A stretch of DNA of 64,000 nucleotides from assembly GCF_024199945.1 (NCBI RefSeq), contig NZ_JANADP010000001.1, forward strand, positions 3,968,001 to 4,032,000, in the 5' to 3' direction. The position numbers and the translations under genes are program-made. Shown here piece after piece: positions 9,067 to 18,800 of this stretch; positions within the stretch are counted from its first letter, which is position 1, and every line of letters begins with the position of its first letter. The notes under the pieces are model-generated. The model saw nothing but the letters and a program-made list of their open reading frames with translations. It did not search any database and was not told the origin of the DNA. Source of the stretch: Bradyrhizobium sp. CCGUVB4N. Its GTDB lineage: Bacteria > Pseudomonadota > Alphaproteobacteria > Rhizobiales > Xanthobacteraceae.

Positions 9067-10155
9067 ATGAAGAGACGAGACTTCATCAAGGTCACAGGAC
9101 TGGCTGCGGCCGGCGCGGCCACGCTCGCTTCTCCCGCGATCGCGCAGTCGATGCCGGAGATCAAATGGCGCATGCCGACGAGCTGGCCGAAATCGCTCGA
9201 TACGCTGTTCGGCGGCGCCGAGATGATGTGCAAGATGGTCGCGGAGGCGACCGACAACAAGTTTCAGATCCAGATCTTTGCGGCCGGTGAGATCGTGCCG
9301 GGCCTGCAGGTGCTGGACGCCGTGCAGAACGCCACCTGCGAGATCGGCCACACTGCGTCCTACTATTATTTCGGAAAGGACCCGACCTTCACCTTCGGCT
9401 CGTCGGTGCCGTTCGGTCCGAACATGCGTATCAACCAGGCCTGGTACATGCTGGGCGGCGGGCGCGAGATTCTCAACGAGTTCTACAAGAGCTACAACGT
9501 CGTCTCGCTGCTCGCCGGCAATACCGGTTGCCAGATGGGCGGCTGGTTCAGGAAAGAGGTCAACACGCCGGATGATCTCAGGGGCATGAAATTCCGCATC
9601 GGCGGCTTTGCCGGCCGCGTGCTCCAGAAGCTCGGTACGGTGCCGCAGCAGCTTGCCGGCGGCGACATCTATCCGGCGCTGGAGAAGGGCACCATCGACG
9701 CCGCCGAATGGGTCGGCCCCTATGACGACGAAAAGCTCGGCTTCTACAAGATTGCGCCGCACTACTACTATCCCGGCTGGTGGGAGGGCGGCCCGATGCT
9801 GCTCGCCTTCGTCAACCTCGACAAATGGAACGCGCTGCCGAAATATTACCAGAGCGTGCTCGCGCAGGCCGGGCACTACGCCAACAATTACATGATGGCG
9901 CGCTACGACCAGGCCAATCCGCTGGCGCTGAAGAAGCTGCTCGCCAACGGCACCAAGCTGCACGCCTTCTCGCCGCCGATCATGGATGCCTGCCACAAGG
10001 CCGCGAAAGAGCTGCACGACGAGGTCTCGGCGACCAACCCCAACTTCAAGAAGGTCTACGAGTCCCTCACCAAATTCTCCAACGACAGCTATGCCTGGTT
10101 CCAAGTCGGCGAGGTCGGCTACGACATCTTCATGGCGCGTCACTCGCAGAGCTGA
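9067..10155 (+). CDS. TRAP transporter substrate-binding protein, TakP-like (copy 2)
   Basis: A 362-residue paralogue of the protein at 5241-6332. It has the twin-arginine signal MKRRDFIKVTGLAAAGAATL, the same ASPAIAQS cleavage region, TGCQMGGWFRKEVNTPDDL, QQLAGGDIYPALEKGTIDAA and WVGPYDDEKLGF. The two copies differ along the whole length, so the duplication is not recent. Differences near the presumed ligand site (ASYYYFGKDPTFTF here, VSYYYVGKDPTWAI in copy 1) may change specificity. It is followed by a hairpin and an intact YunG-like gene. Confidence 0.9.
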   Translation: MKRRDFIKVTGLAAAGAATLASPAIAQSMPEIKWRMPTSWPKSLDTLFGGAEMMCKMVAEATDNKFQIQIFAAGEIVPGLQVLDAVQNATCEIGHTASYYYFGKDPTFTFGSSVPFGPNMRINQAWYMLGGGREILNEFYKSYNVVSLLAGNTGCQMGGWFRKEVNTPDDLRGMKFRIGGFAGRVLQKLGTVPQQLAGGDIYPALEKGTIDAAEWVGPYDDEKLGFYKIAPHYYYPGWWEGGPMLLAFVNLDKWNALPKYYQSVLAQAGHYANNYMMARYDQANPLALKKLLANGTKLHAFSPPIMDACHKAAKELHDEVSATNPNFKKVYESLTKFSNDSYAWFQVGEVGYDIFMARHSQS

Positions 10156-10174
10156 ACGCTAACATCTGGCGAAT

Positions 10175-10206
10175 GCAGGTCCCGGTGCGAAGGCTCCGGG
10201 GCCTGC
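10175..10206 (+). terminator. Hairpin between TakP-like copy 2 and YunG-like gene
   Basis: GCAGGTCCCGG pairs with CCGGGGCCTGC (one G-U) around a 10-base loop. There is no strong T-run, so it is a weak terminator, attenuator or 3' stabiliser of the binding-protein message rather than a complete stop. Confidence 0.5.
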
Positions 10207-10226
10207 AGCGATTGTTGGGAGTGACA

Positions 10227-10574
10227 ATGGGCTTCGATGCCGACGAGATTCAGAGCGCGCTGCGCAAGGCGTGGTCGTTGTCGACGGCGAGCCAATGGAC
10301 GGCGGATAATCCCGCGGCAGGGCAGTGCAACGTCACGGCGCTGCTCGTTCATGAACTCTTCGGCGGTGACCTGCTGAAGACGCCGCTGCCGGCCGGCGAT
10401 CATTTCTACAACCGGATCGAAGGCCGGCGATATGACTTCACGGCCAGCCAGTTCGCTCAGCCGATCATTTACACGGACCTGCCGACGGATCGGGCCGAGG
10501 CGGAGCAGGGCGCAACGAACGAGCAACTGGCTGCACTCAGAGCTGCTTTTCACGAGCAGTGGGCCGGTTCCTAG
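10227..10574 (+). CDS. YunG-like protein
   Basis: A 115-residue protein from an ATG with TTGGGAG just upstream. It resembles the uncharacterised YunG family. It carries a Cys motif AAGQCNVTALLVHELFGG (about 31-48), a His in AGDHFYNRIEG and an Asp in RRYDFTASQF. This Cys-His-Asp order suggests a thiol hydrolase-like fold, but that is inference and no activity is known to me. It lies 71 bp after the TakP-like gene. A truncated copy sits at 7088-7177, after the GNAT gene that follows the other TakP-like gene. Confidence 0.68.
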   Translation: MGFDADEIQSALRKAWSLSTASQWTADNPAAGQCNVTALLVHELFGGDLLKTPLPAGDHFYNRIEGRRYDFTASQFAQPIIYTDLPTDRAEAEQGATNEQLAALRAAFHEQWAGS

Positions 10575-10648
10575 GCCGTGTACCCATAAACCCGGCGGTG
10601 TGACGCGCTCGCGTCCGTCGCGAAGCGCGAACGCGGCTCGCAGCCACT

Positions 10649-11466
10649 TCAATTCGTCGTGGTCTTGCTGCCGCGCATGGACACGAGCTTGTTCTCACGA
10701 AATCCGAGAATGAGCCAAGCGGTCTCATCGAAACCGTCTGCGAGCTTTCCCGCGTGAGAATACACGATCTGAGCAGCTTGCGACTTCGACGGCGGTCCCA
10801 ACGCCGTGATGACCTCCTGACGCGACATACCTAAATGCAGCTTGCTGTCGAAGACGACGGGGCGAACTTCTCCGGGATGATGGCGCAATCGGCCGAGGCC
10901 CCGGCGTCTTTCTCGGTGAGCTCTTCAACGATCTCCGTGATGAGATGGTCCGGGCCGCCGATCTCTCCGCTGGACACCACCCACAATCGATGCTGCGCGC
11001 GCCGATAACACAGCCAATAGATGCTACCGCCGGCGTCGCCCTGGTGTTGGATGGTCCCTTCGCCCACGGCCTCGCGAACCGCGCCGAGCGGCGTCTTCTC
11101 GAAGTGGCCGGCGAATGCGCCTAGCGAAAAGCGGGTTGCCAATCTCTTCACGACCGTCGCGGGCACGCGCTCGAACGCATGGTCGTCGATTGGCGGCGGC
11201 GGTGTCTGCGCGGAGCAGTCGCCCGCGGGGATCGCGAAAAGGAGAAGCAGCAGGAAGAGCGTCTTGCGACCATCAACTCCGAATTGCCTTACATTGGAGA
11301 TTGAGCGCTGCTGGAACAGCTCCTTTTGTTTGGCAAGGATGGCGCCAACATCGAGGTCTTTGACGCACCCGGCCGCTCTGTCCGCCAGTCCTTTGTATAT
11401 TTCTCGCCTCAGCAAGTCGCGCCCAGGCGCCGAGAGTGCGGGCGTCAGTTTCCGGGTGTCGGACAC
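10649..11466 (-). pseudogene. Frameshifted exported protein with BamE/SmpA-like C-terminus
   Basis: The 5' frame (11466 to about 10831) holds a hydrophobic segment KTLFLLLLLFAIPAG, then an unknown domain ending ADCAIIPEKFAP. The 3' frame (about 10860 to 10649) continues with VVFDSKLHLGMSRQEVITAL and ends RGSKTTTN; LGMSRQEVITALGPP resembles the BamE/OmlA start. One missing base near 10859, in a run of four G on the plus strand, would rejoin the two frames. This is either a recent pseudogene or a sequencing error. The true start is unclear: no good initiation codon sits just before the hydrophobic segment. Confidence 0.6.
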
Positions 11467-11573
11467 GTCAGTCTATCTCCTGCGATGAAGAACGGCACAA
11501 CATATCATAGCTGACGCGTGGAGGAGCCTCCCCACCAGCAACCGCCCCGGAACGAATTCAGCTCGGGATTGCA

Positions 11574-11963
11574 TTAATCAAGTGGCGTGCCAAGGCCGCT
11601 CGGCAATATGACCGTGATAACGTTCTGTCCTTCCTCGGGGTGGCGCGAGATGTGTCCTCTCCCGTGCGTATCCTCGACGAGAACAAATTTTCCCGCCGGG
11701 AGGCATCTCACCTGTCCATCGCTCGTTTCAAATTCCACTTGGCCATCCAGCCATATGGCGAGGAGCCGATCCGGCGGCGTGTGAAAGCCGGCTTCGCGTA
11801 CCCCAGCGGGGATGTGAGCGAAACGGATGCGTGACGCTGGGTAGTAAGCCGAAAGTTCAAACGGCGCTTCGTTGGGAAACGCCGGCTTCATCGTCATTGC
11901 GATATCGACTTCTCCAAAATGGGATTCCCCGTCAGGCGTTGCATATATGCGCAGGCGCCTCAT
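11574..11963 (-). CDS. Small cupin-like protein
   Basis: A 129-residue protein. The second ATG (11963) is chosen because ATGGAGG precedes it at proper spacing; the ATG at 11975 has none. The sequence has cupin character: HIPAGVREAGFHTPPDRLLAIWLDGQVEFE, then CLPAGKFVLVEDTHGRGHISR, with His and Glu positions typical of the beta-barrel. It appears cytoplasmic. Its role is unknown and it stands alone. Confidence 0.65.
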   Translation of the reverse strand: MRRLRIYATPDGESHFGEVDIAMTMKPAFPNEAPFELSAYYPASRIRFAHIPAGVREAGFHTPPDRLLAIWLDGQVEFETSDGQVRCLPAGKFVLVEDTHGRGHISRHPEEGQNVITVILPSGLGTPLD

Positions 11964-12412
11964 CCCGGCCTCCATCGCTCCGTCTAGGTTACGCGGGTGC
12001 GTCGATAGCTGCGAAGAGCTTCTGCCATGACCTGATCCCTGTCCCGGTCATCCTAAAGCGAGCCGACGTCCTCGAAAAGGATCGCAATCGCATCGGAATT
12101 CGTGACGTCGCCCTGAGCCCTTAAGCCTTCGCTTAGGACGTACGCGACCAAATTGCTCCGAGATCAATGTTATTATTGTACTGAGACGTGCATCGGAGCA
12201 TATTCCGGGCAATCAGTGAATTGACCCGGTTACGCCCGGGAACTGCAGAGCCCACGACCATGCACCTCAGCTATTTCGACCTGTTTCTCGCCTTCATCGG
12301 ATTGACGTTTGGCGTGCCGTCAGCCCTGCCTCGCGTGTTTTTCCGGAGCGAGGACACGTCGCGCCGCAAGACTTCATAGAGGGCGGATTGCCTGGCGGTC
12401 GCGGAGACGAAC
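11964..12412. other. Gap without a supported gene
   Basis: This 449-bp stretch between the cupin gene and the TauE/SafE gene is less GC-rich around 12160-12200 (a run ending TTATTATTG). Both flanking genes are transcribed away from it, so it must hold their promoters. One short hydrophobic frame (12260-12379) lacks a ribosome site. Confidence 0.6.
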
Positions 12413-13171
12413 ATGGATCTGACGGCCGCCACCATCCTCATCGCCTTTGCCGGCGTATTCCTGATCTGCTTCATGAAGGGCGCCTTCGGCGGCGGCTTCT
12501 CCATCGTCGGGATTCCGTTGCTGTCCTTCGTCATGGACCCGGTCACGGCCGGCGACCTGCTCGCGCCGCTGTTCATCGCGATGGATTTGTTCGCGCTGCG
12601 CTACTGGAAGCCCTCGACCTGGTCGAAGCCCGACCTCATGCTGCTGTTGCCGGGGCTCGTGATCGGCATCGGTCTCGGCTATCTGCTGTTTCGCGTGCTG
12701 GATCACCGTGCCGTTGCGATCGTGATGGCGATAGTGACCTTGATCTTCGTCGGCCTGTGGTTCTTTGGCGACACGAAGGTGATCATACGTCCGCGTTCGA
12801 CGCCGAAGGCGATCGCAGCCGGTCTCGGCTCCGGTGTCACGACGATGGTCGCGCATTCCGGCGGACCGCCGCTTGCGATGTATCTGCTGCCGCTCGGCCT
12901 CAGCAAGGAGATCTATGCGGGAACGACGAGCCTGTTCTTCACCGTCGGCAATGCGACCAAGGCGGTGCCGTGGCTGCTGCTGACGCGCCCGTCGGGCAAC
13001 GAATGGATCGTGATGGCGGTTTGTCTGCTCGCCATTCCCTCTGGCGTCTGGCTCGGCTGGCGCCTGCACGGACGGCTCGACCAGCAGCAGATTTTCCGCG
13101 CTTGCTACGGCCTGCTGGTCGTCACGGCGGTGAAGCTGCTGTGGGATGGCGTGTCAGGCTATCTGGCGTAG
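12413..13171 (+). CDS. TauE/SafE family membrane permease
   Basis: A 252-residue protein with about 8 membrane segments. It has the family pattern FMKGAFGGGFSIVGIPLLSF near the start and, in the second repeat, GVTTMVAHSGGPPLAMYLLP. Members export sulfite, sulfoacetate or related organosulfur anions, but no sulfur gene is adjacent, so the substrate is open. It converges with the hydrolase gene, only 21 bp between stops. Confidence 0.85.
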   Translation: MDLTAATILIAFAGVFLICFMKGAFGGGFSIVGIPLLSFVMDPVTAGDLLAPLFIAMDLFALRYWKPSTWSKPDLMLLLPGLVIGIGLGYLLFRVLDHRAVAIVMAIVTLIFVGLWFFGDTKVIIRPRSTPKAIAAGLGSGVTTMVAHSGGPPLAMYLLPLGLSKEIYAGTTSLFFTVGNATKAVPWLLLTRPSGNEWIVMAVCLLAIPSGVWLGWRLHGRLDQQQIFRACYGLLVVTAVKLLWDGVSGYLA

Positions 13172-13192
13172 GCTGCACGCCTGCATTGTTCG

Positions 13193-14182
13193 TCAGTCCT
13201 TCAGATGCTCCCGGAAGAACGCCAGCGCCGCCGCGTTGAACGCGTTGTGGAAGCCGAGGCGGTCGAAGCCAGCTCTGTCGGTGCAGATGTTGGGACGCTT
13301 CTGCGCCAGCTCCGGCGTGCAGGGCGGAAGAAATGCGTAGTGACCGGCATTCGCCACGAGATGATAGTCGGGCTTGACCGGCAGATCGCGCATGATCGTT
13401 GAGACATAATCCAGCGTGACTTCGCCGCCCGTTCTGTCCTCTCCGCTCAGCGCCGAGGCCCACAGCTGGATCGGGATTTTCACGTCCTTCAAGCCATCAG
13501 GGTCGAACAATGGACCGAACGCGGGGTCGGCAATGACGAGCGCCCTGACGCGCGGGTCATGCGTGAATGCCGGCGCCGGAATCTCGCTTTTGCGCAGTTC
13601 CGCACAGCTGGGGTTTCGAGAACTCTCCGGACACAAGGCGATCATCTTTCGCAGATCGGGATTGCCGCCGGCGACGACCAGGCCGGTGTAGCCGCCCCGC
13701 GAGAAACCGAAGAAGCCGATATGTCCGGGGGCGAGCTTTGCATGATCAGGCCATGCATCGAGCATGTAGTCGATCACGCGCTTGATGTCGGCCGGACGCT
13801 CCGTGAAGGCGGCGAGCGTGTCCGCGCGGCTCATGTCGCCGCCTCCGGTATCGACGGGATGACTGAGCGCCACAACGACGAAACCGTTGTCCGCGAGCAC
13901 TTCTGCGGTGTCGTGATGACCGGGGAAGCTTCCGCCATAGCCATGCGAGATCACGATCAGCGCCAGCTTGTCGCCCGATATCGCGCAGTTCTGCGTCGCG
14001 GGCAGGGTCATCGTGCGGAGTTTCACTTCGCCGACCGGCTCCCGGCAGGGCGACCACACGGCCGCCTCGATCTGCGGAAAGCCGGCCTCGGCCGGCACGG
14101 TGAGGAATCGAAAGCCGGCTGCGTGGGCCAATGTTGTCGTCAGACAAAGGGCGGAAGCGAGCGTGAACTTCAGAATGCGCAT
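13193..14182 (-). CDS. Exported alpha/beta hydrolase, dienelactone hydrolase-like
   Basis: A 329-residue protein with a Sec signal (MRILKFTLASALCLTTTLAHA). The mature enzyme has an oxyanion region VISHGYGGSFPGHHD, a nucleophile elbow GFFGFSRGGYTG (about residue 174), and the catalytic His probably in NAGHYAFLPPC. It is similar to bacterial dienelactone hydrolase or platelet-activating-factor acetylhydrolase relatives; the substrate is unknown. The second inverted repeat lies in its upstream region. Confidence 0.82.
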   Translation of the reverse strand: MRILKFTLASALCLTTTLAHAAGFRFLTVPAEAGFPQIEAAVWSPCREPVGEVKLRTMTLPATQNCAISGDKLALIVISHGYGGSFPGHHDTAEVLADNGFVVVALSHPVDTGGGDMSRADTLAAFTERPADIKRVIDYMLDAWPDHAKLAPGHIGFFGFSRGGYTGLVVAGGNPDLRKMIALCPESSRNPSCAELRKSEIPAPAFTHDPRVRALVIADPAFGPLFDPDGLKDVKIPIQLWASALSGEDRTGGEVTLDYVSTIMRDLPVKPDYHLVANAGHYAFLPPCTPELAQKRPNICTDRAGFDRLGFHNAFNAAALAFFREHLKD

Positions 14183-14219
14183 GCGTTGTTCCCGCGGTCG
14201 GTCTCGTTGTGAGGCAGAT

Positions 14220-14304
14220 GTAGGATGGGTAGAGCGCAGCGAAACCCATCATTTTTCCTTGCGGTGATCAAGCGATGGGTTTCGCTTCGCTCTACCCATC
14301 CTAC
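14220..14304. repeat. Long inverted repeat, copy 2
   Basis: Arms of 31 bp at 14220-14250 and 14274-14304 with one mismatch and a 23-bp loop. The arms match those at 7557-7669 except for the mismatch and the ends; the loops differ. It lies between the stop of the outer-membrane efflux gene (14326) and the start of the hydrolase (14182), both on the minus strand, and may act as a transcript-processing or terminating hairpin. Confidence 0.88.
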
Positions 14305-14325
14305 GGGCTTGGCCCGCTACTCGCA

Positions 14326-15876
14326 TCACCGTGACGGCAACGTTGCCTCGCTGACCTTCATGACCGGAGCAGGCTTGTCCGCAAACACACATTCGCGCCA
14401 GACCGGTGTTTTACACTCGGCCGGCCAGCTGCCGCCGAGCGCCATGAACAGGGCGGCGGTGTCGGACAGGCGGGTGGCTTCCGCCTGGACGCGGGTGATG
14501 GCGGCGTTGAAATAGGCCTGCTGCGCGTTCAGCACCGTGACCTGGGTGATCTGTCCCAGCACGAGCTGCTTCTGCACGATGTCGAGGCTCGCCTTCGCCG
14601 CGGTCTCGGCCTTGATCGCCGCTTGCACCGCGCGGGCGTCGGCCTGCAGGGAACGCAGCGCGTCGGCGACGTTCTGCAGCGCCGTGATCACGGCCTGGCG
14701 ATATTGCGCCTCGGCCTCGTCGAGGGCTGCTTCCGCGGCCTTCTGCTTGTGATAGAGCGTGAGCCCGTCGAACAGCGGCTGCGTCGCGCTCGCGGCCACC
14801 GTGTAGAACAGCGTGCCTTGCGTGAACAGCTGCGACGCCTTGAAGGCGCTGGTGCCGGGATTGCCGGTCAGCGTCAGATTCGGCAGCCGCGCCGCGATGG
14901 CAACGCCGACCTGGGCGCTCGCCGAATGCAGATTGGCTTCCGCCGCACGCACGTCCGGCCGTTGCGCGACCAGCGTGCTCGGCAGGCTCACCGGCAGGTT
15001 GGCAGGCAAGGTGAGGTGGCGGAGATCGAATTTCTGCAACACCTCGTCGGCGGAGAACTGCCCGGCGAGCGCGGTGAGGAGGTCGCGCTGCACGGCGAGC
15101 TGCTTCTCCAGCGGCGGCAGGGTCTGCTCGGCCTGCGCCAGCGCCGTTTCCTGCGTCAGCACGTCGACCTGCGCGGCCTGGCCCGCCTCGAACTGGGTCT
15201 TGAGGATGCCGAGGATGTCGCGCTCGATCTTGACGATGCGTTCGGTCGCCGCGATCTGGCCGCGCAGCGAGGCCTCCTGGATGGCGGCGGTGACGACGTT
15301 GGCGGTGAGCGTGACGTAGGCGGCCTCGAGCTGGTACTGCGCCTGCTCGGTCTGGGCGTCGAGGCTCTCGACGGCGCGGATGTTCTGGCCCCAGATATCG
15401 GGCACGAAGCTGATGTTGAGCTGTGCGGTGTGCAGCGTGTAGCGCGACTGCGGCGAGTCCACCGGGTTAGACGTCGCCATGTTGGAGATCTGCTGGTCGG
15501 ACGGCATGTAGTTGACGCCGATTTGCGGAAAGAACAGGCCGCGTTGCGCCAGCGCGTTGAAATTGGCGACGCGGATCGCGGCCTCCGCCGATTGCAGCGA
15601 CGGATTGTGCTCGACCGACAGGCGGATCAGCTCGTTCAGCGGCTGCGACCGGAACGCCGCCCACCAGCGCGGCGGGATGTCGGCGCCATTGACGAATTGC
15701 TGCCGCGGCACGCGCGGGCCCTCGGCATCGACCCGGGGCGAGGCGAGCGGCTCCGGCGTGTAGCGGGACACGGCGGGCGCCGGCGGCGTCTCGAAGTTCG
15801 GGCCCACCGCGCAGCTGGCGAGCAGGACGCTCGCGGCGCTGGCGAGAAGTGATTTGCGAGCCGCTCGGCTGATCAT
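14326..15876 (-). CDS. RND efflux outer-membrane lipoprotein (NodT family)
   Basis: A 516-residue TolC-like channel. The N-terminus MISRAARKSLLASAASVLLASC carries a lipobox (LASC). VGPNFETPPAPAVSRYTPEP begins the mature part, and two repeated OEP domains follow, with VAQRPDVRAAEANLHSASAQVGVAIAARLPNL in the second. It should form the outer-membrane duct of the pump encoded just upstream. An ATG 12 bp earlier (15888), 1 bp from the pump stop codon, is the alternative start; tight spacing implies translational coupling. Confidence 0.92.
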   Translation of the reverse strand: MISRAARKSLLASAASVLLASCAVGPNFETPPAPAVSRYTPEPLASPRVDAEGPRVPRQQFVNGADIPPRWWAAFRSQPLNELIRLSVEHNPSLQSAEAAIRVANFNALAQRGLFFPQIGVNYMPSDQQISNMATSNPVDSPQSRYTLHTAQLNISFVPDIWGQNIRAVESLDAQTEQAQYQLEAAYVTLTANVVTAAIQEASLRGQIAATERIVKIERDILGILKTQFEAGQAAQVDVLTQETALAQAEQTLPPLEKQLAVQRDLLTALAGQFSADEVLQKFDLRHLTLPANLPVSLPSTLVAQRPDVRAAEANLHSASAQVGVAIAARLPNLTLTGNPGTSAFKASQLFTQGTLFYTVAASATQPLFDGLTLYHKQKAAEAALDEAEAQYRQAVITALQNVADALRSLQADARAVQAAIKAETAAKASLDIVQKQLVLGQITQVTVLNAQQAYFNAAITRVQAEATRLSDTAALFMALGGSWPAECKTPVWRECVFADKPAPVMKVSEATLPSR

Positions 15877-15889
15877 CACGCAACGCATC

Positions 15890-18800
15890 CTAATGGGCCA
15901 CTTCCGGCGGCGAGGCCGCCGCGCTGTCCTCGTGTGCCGGCGTTCTCTCGCGCGACAGAAACACCTTGCGCAGCGCCGGCGCGACCACGAGCAGCAGCAA
16001 CGGGCCGATGAACATGCCGCCGACGACAACCGTTGCCAGCGGCCTCTGCACCTGGCTGCCGATGCCGTGGGACAGCGCCGCCGGGAACAGGCCGACGCCG
16101 GCGGAGAGCGCGGTCATCAGCATCGGCCGCATGCGCTGCTCGGCACCGTGGAAGACGGCTTCCGCGATGCTCATGCCGGAGGCGCGCAGCTCGCGGAAAT
16201 AGGTAATGTTGAGAATGCCGTCCATCACCGCGACGCCGAACAGCGAGATGAAGCCGATCGCCGCCGAGATGCTGAAATCGAGGCCGGCGAGATAGAGCGC
16301 GATCAGCCCGCCGCCGACCGCGAAGGGAATGCCGGCGAGCGCCAGCAGGCTGTCGCGCACCGAATTGAACAGGCTGTAGAGCAGCACGAAGATCAACAGC
16401 AGCGTCACCGGCACCACGACCATCAGGCGTGCCTTCGCGGCTTCCAGATTGTCGAACTCGCCGGACCAGATGATGCGGTAGCCCGGCGGAAGCTGGACCT
16501 TGTCCGCGACGCGGGCTTGCGCCTCCGCCACGGTGCCGCCGAGATCGCGGCCGCGCACGCTGAACTTGATCGGAATGTAGCGCTGGCTGCGCTCGCGGTA
16601 GATGAACAGCGCACCGGTGTCGAGCGTGATGTCGGCGAGCTCGCTCAGGGGGATATAGGCGTTGGTTCCGGATGGCGTCGAATAGGCGACCTTGAGATCG
16701 CGCACGGCGTCGATGCTCTGGCGGAACTTTGGATCGAGCCGGACCGCGACCGCAAAGGAGCGGTCGCCCTCCAGCACATTGGTGGCGATGGTGCCGCCGA
16801 GCGCGGCCTGCACCACCGCGGTGATGTCGCCGGTGTTGAGGCCGTAACGGGCAGCTTTCTCTCTGATGATCTTGATGTCGAGATTGGGCTGGCCCACCAG
16901 ATGGAAAACGCCGAGATCGGCGACGCCGCGGACGTCGCGCATGACGTCCATGATCTTGGTCGCGGTCTGCTCGAGCACATCGAGGTTCGGACCGATCACC
17001 TTGACCGAATTGGCGCCCTTCACGCCGGACAGGGCTTCTTCGATGTTGTCCTGGATGTATTGGGAGAAGTTGAAGGTGACGCCGGGCAGCTCCTCGTCGA
17101 ACTCCTTCTGCAGCTCCTCGGTGAGCTTCTCCTTGGTCAGGCCCTTCGGCCATTCGTCGAACGGCTTGATCGGCGCGAACAGCTCGACATTGGAGAAGGG
17201 CGAGGCGTCGCTGCCGTTGTCGGGCCGGCCGTGCTGCGAGACCACGGTGATGATCTCGGGATGACGAAGCAGGATGTCGCGCATCTTCCGCGTCGCCTCG
17301 GTGCCGGCGTCGAGCGAGATGGTCGGCGGCATCGAGGCGCGGATCCAGAAATTGCCTTCCTCCAGCGCCGGCAGGAATTCGCTGCCGAGCCGGCTTGCCG
17401 CAAGCGTCGAGATCGCGAGGAAGATCCCGCCCGCGATCAAGGCGAGCTTCACGCTGCCCAGCGCCCAGCGCAGCACCGGCGTGTAGGCGCGGCGCAGGCA
17501 CCGCACGATCGCCGTCTCGGTCTCCTCGATGTGTTCCGGCAGCAGCAGTGACGCCAGCACCGGGGTCACCGTGAAGGTCGCCAGAAGCGCGCCGGCGAGC
17601 GCATAGCCATAGGTGCGGGCCATCGGTCCGAAGATCTGGCCCTCGACGCCCTGCATCGTGAACAGCGGCACGAAGGCGGTCACCGTGATCGCGGCGGTGA
17701 AGAACACCGCCTTGTCGACCTGCAGCGCGCTGACGAAGATCATCCTGAGCCGCTCGGTCCAGCGCGCCATGGTCGGCTGGCCGTGGGTGGGGGCGGTCGG
17801 ATCGGCGCCCCAATAGCCTTCGGCGAGATTTTGCAGGACGCGCGCGCGACTGTCCGGGCTCGACTGGAAGTTTCGAAAGATGTTCTCCATCATGATCACG
17901 GCGGAATCGACGATGATGCCGAAATCGACCGCGCCGAGCGACAGCAGATTGGCGTCCTCGCCCTGGAGCACCAGGATGATGATGGCAAAGAACAGCGCGA
18001 AGGGAATGTTGGCGGAGACGATCAGCGCGCTGCGGAGGTCACCGAGGAACACCCACTGGATGATGAACACCAAGAGGCAGCCGAACACGAGGTTGTGCAG
18101 CACCGTGTGGGTGGTGACGCCGACCAGCGATGAGCGGTCGTAATAGGGCACGACCTTCACGCCCGGAGGCAGCGTGCCATCGCTGTTGATCTTGGCGACC
18201 TCTTCCTCGACCTTCGGGATGATCTCGTTGGTGTGCTGGGTGCGGCCCATGACGACGATGGCGGCGGCGATGTCGTCCTGCTTGTCCTTGCCGGCGATGC
18301 CGAGCCGCGGCACGAAGCCGACCGAGACCTTTGCGACATCCTTGATCTGGATCGGCAGCCCGTTCGACTGGGTCAGCACGATGTTCTCGATATCGGTGAC
18401 CTTGTAGCCCTTGGTGACGTCGTCGGCGCCGCCGGAATCGATCAGGCCGATGCCGCGGATGTTGACGGATTGCTGGCCGATCGCGATCTCGCGGCCGCCG
18501 ACATTGACGTTGGCGTTGCCGAGCGCGGTGACGAGCTGCGGCACGGTGATGTTGTAGACCTCGAGCTTTTGCAAGTCGGCATCGACGTTGAACTGCTTGG
18601 TGGTGCCGCCCCACGAGTTGATCTGCACCACGCCCGGCAGCGTCATCAGGCGGCGGGTGACGACATAGTCCTGCAGCGTGCGTAGGTTGGTGAGGCCGAA
18701 ATTCGGCGGGCCGACCAGCTGGTAACGGTAGATCTCGCCGACCAGGCTCGACTGCTGGATGGTCGGGACCTGGTTGCCCGGCAGCGTGATGTTCTGCTGG

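Noticed and set aside
12260..12379. 39-aa hydrophobic open frame upstream of the TauE/SafE gene
   Set aside because: It has no ribosome site and an abrupt basic tail; chance frame more likely than a gene.
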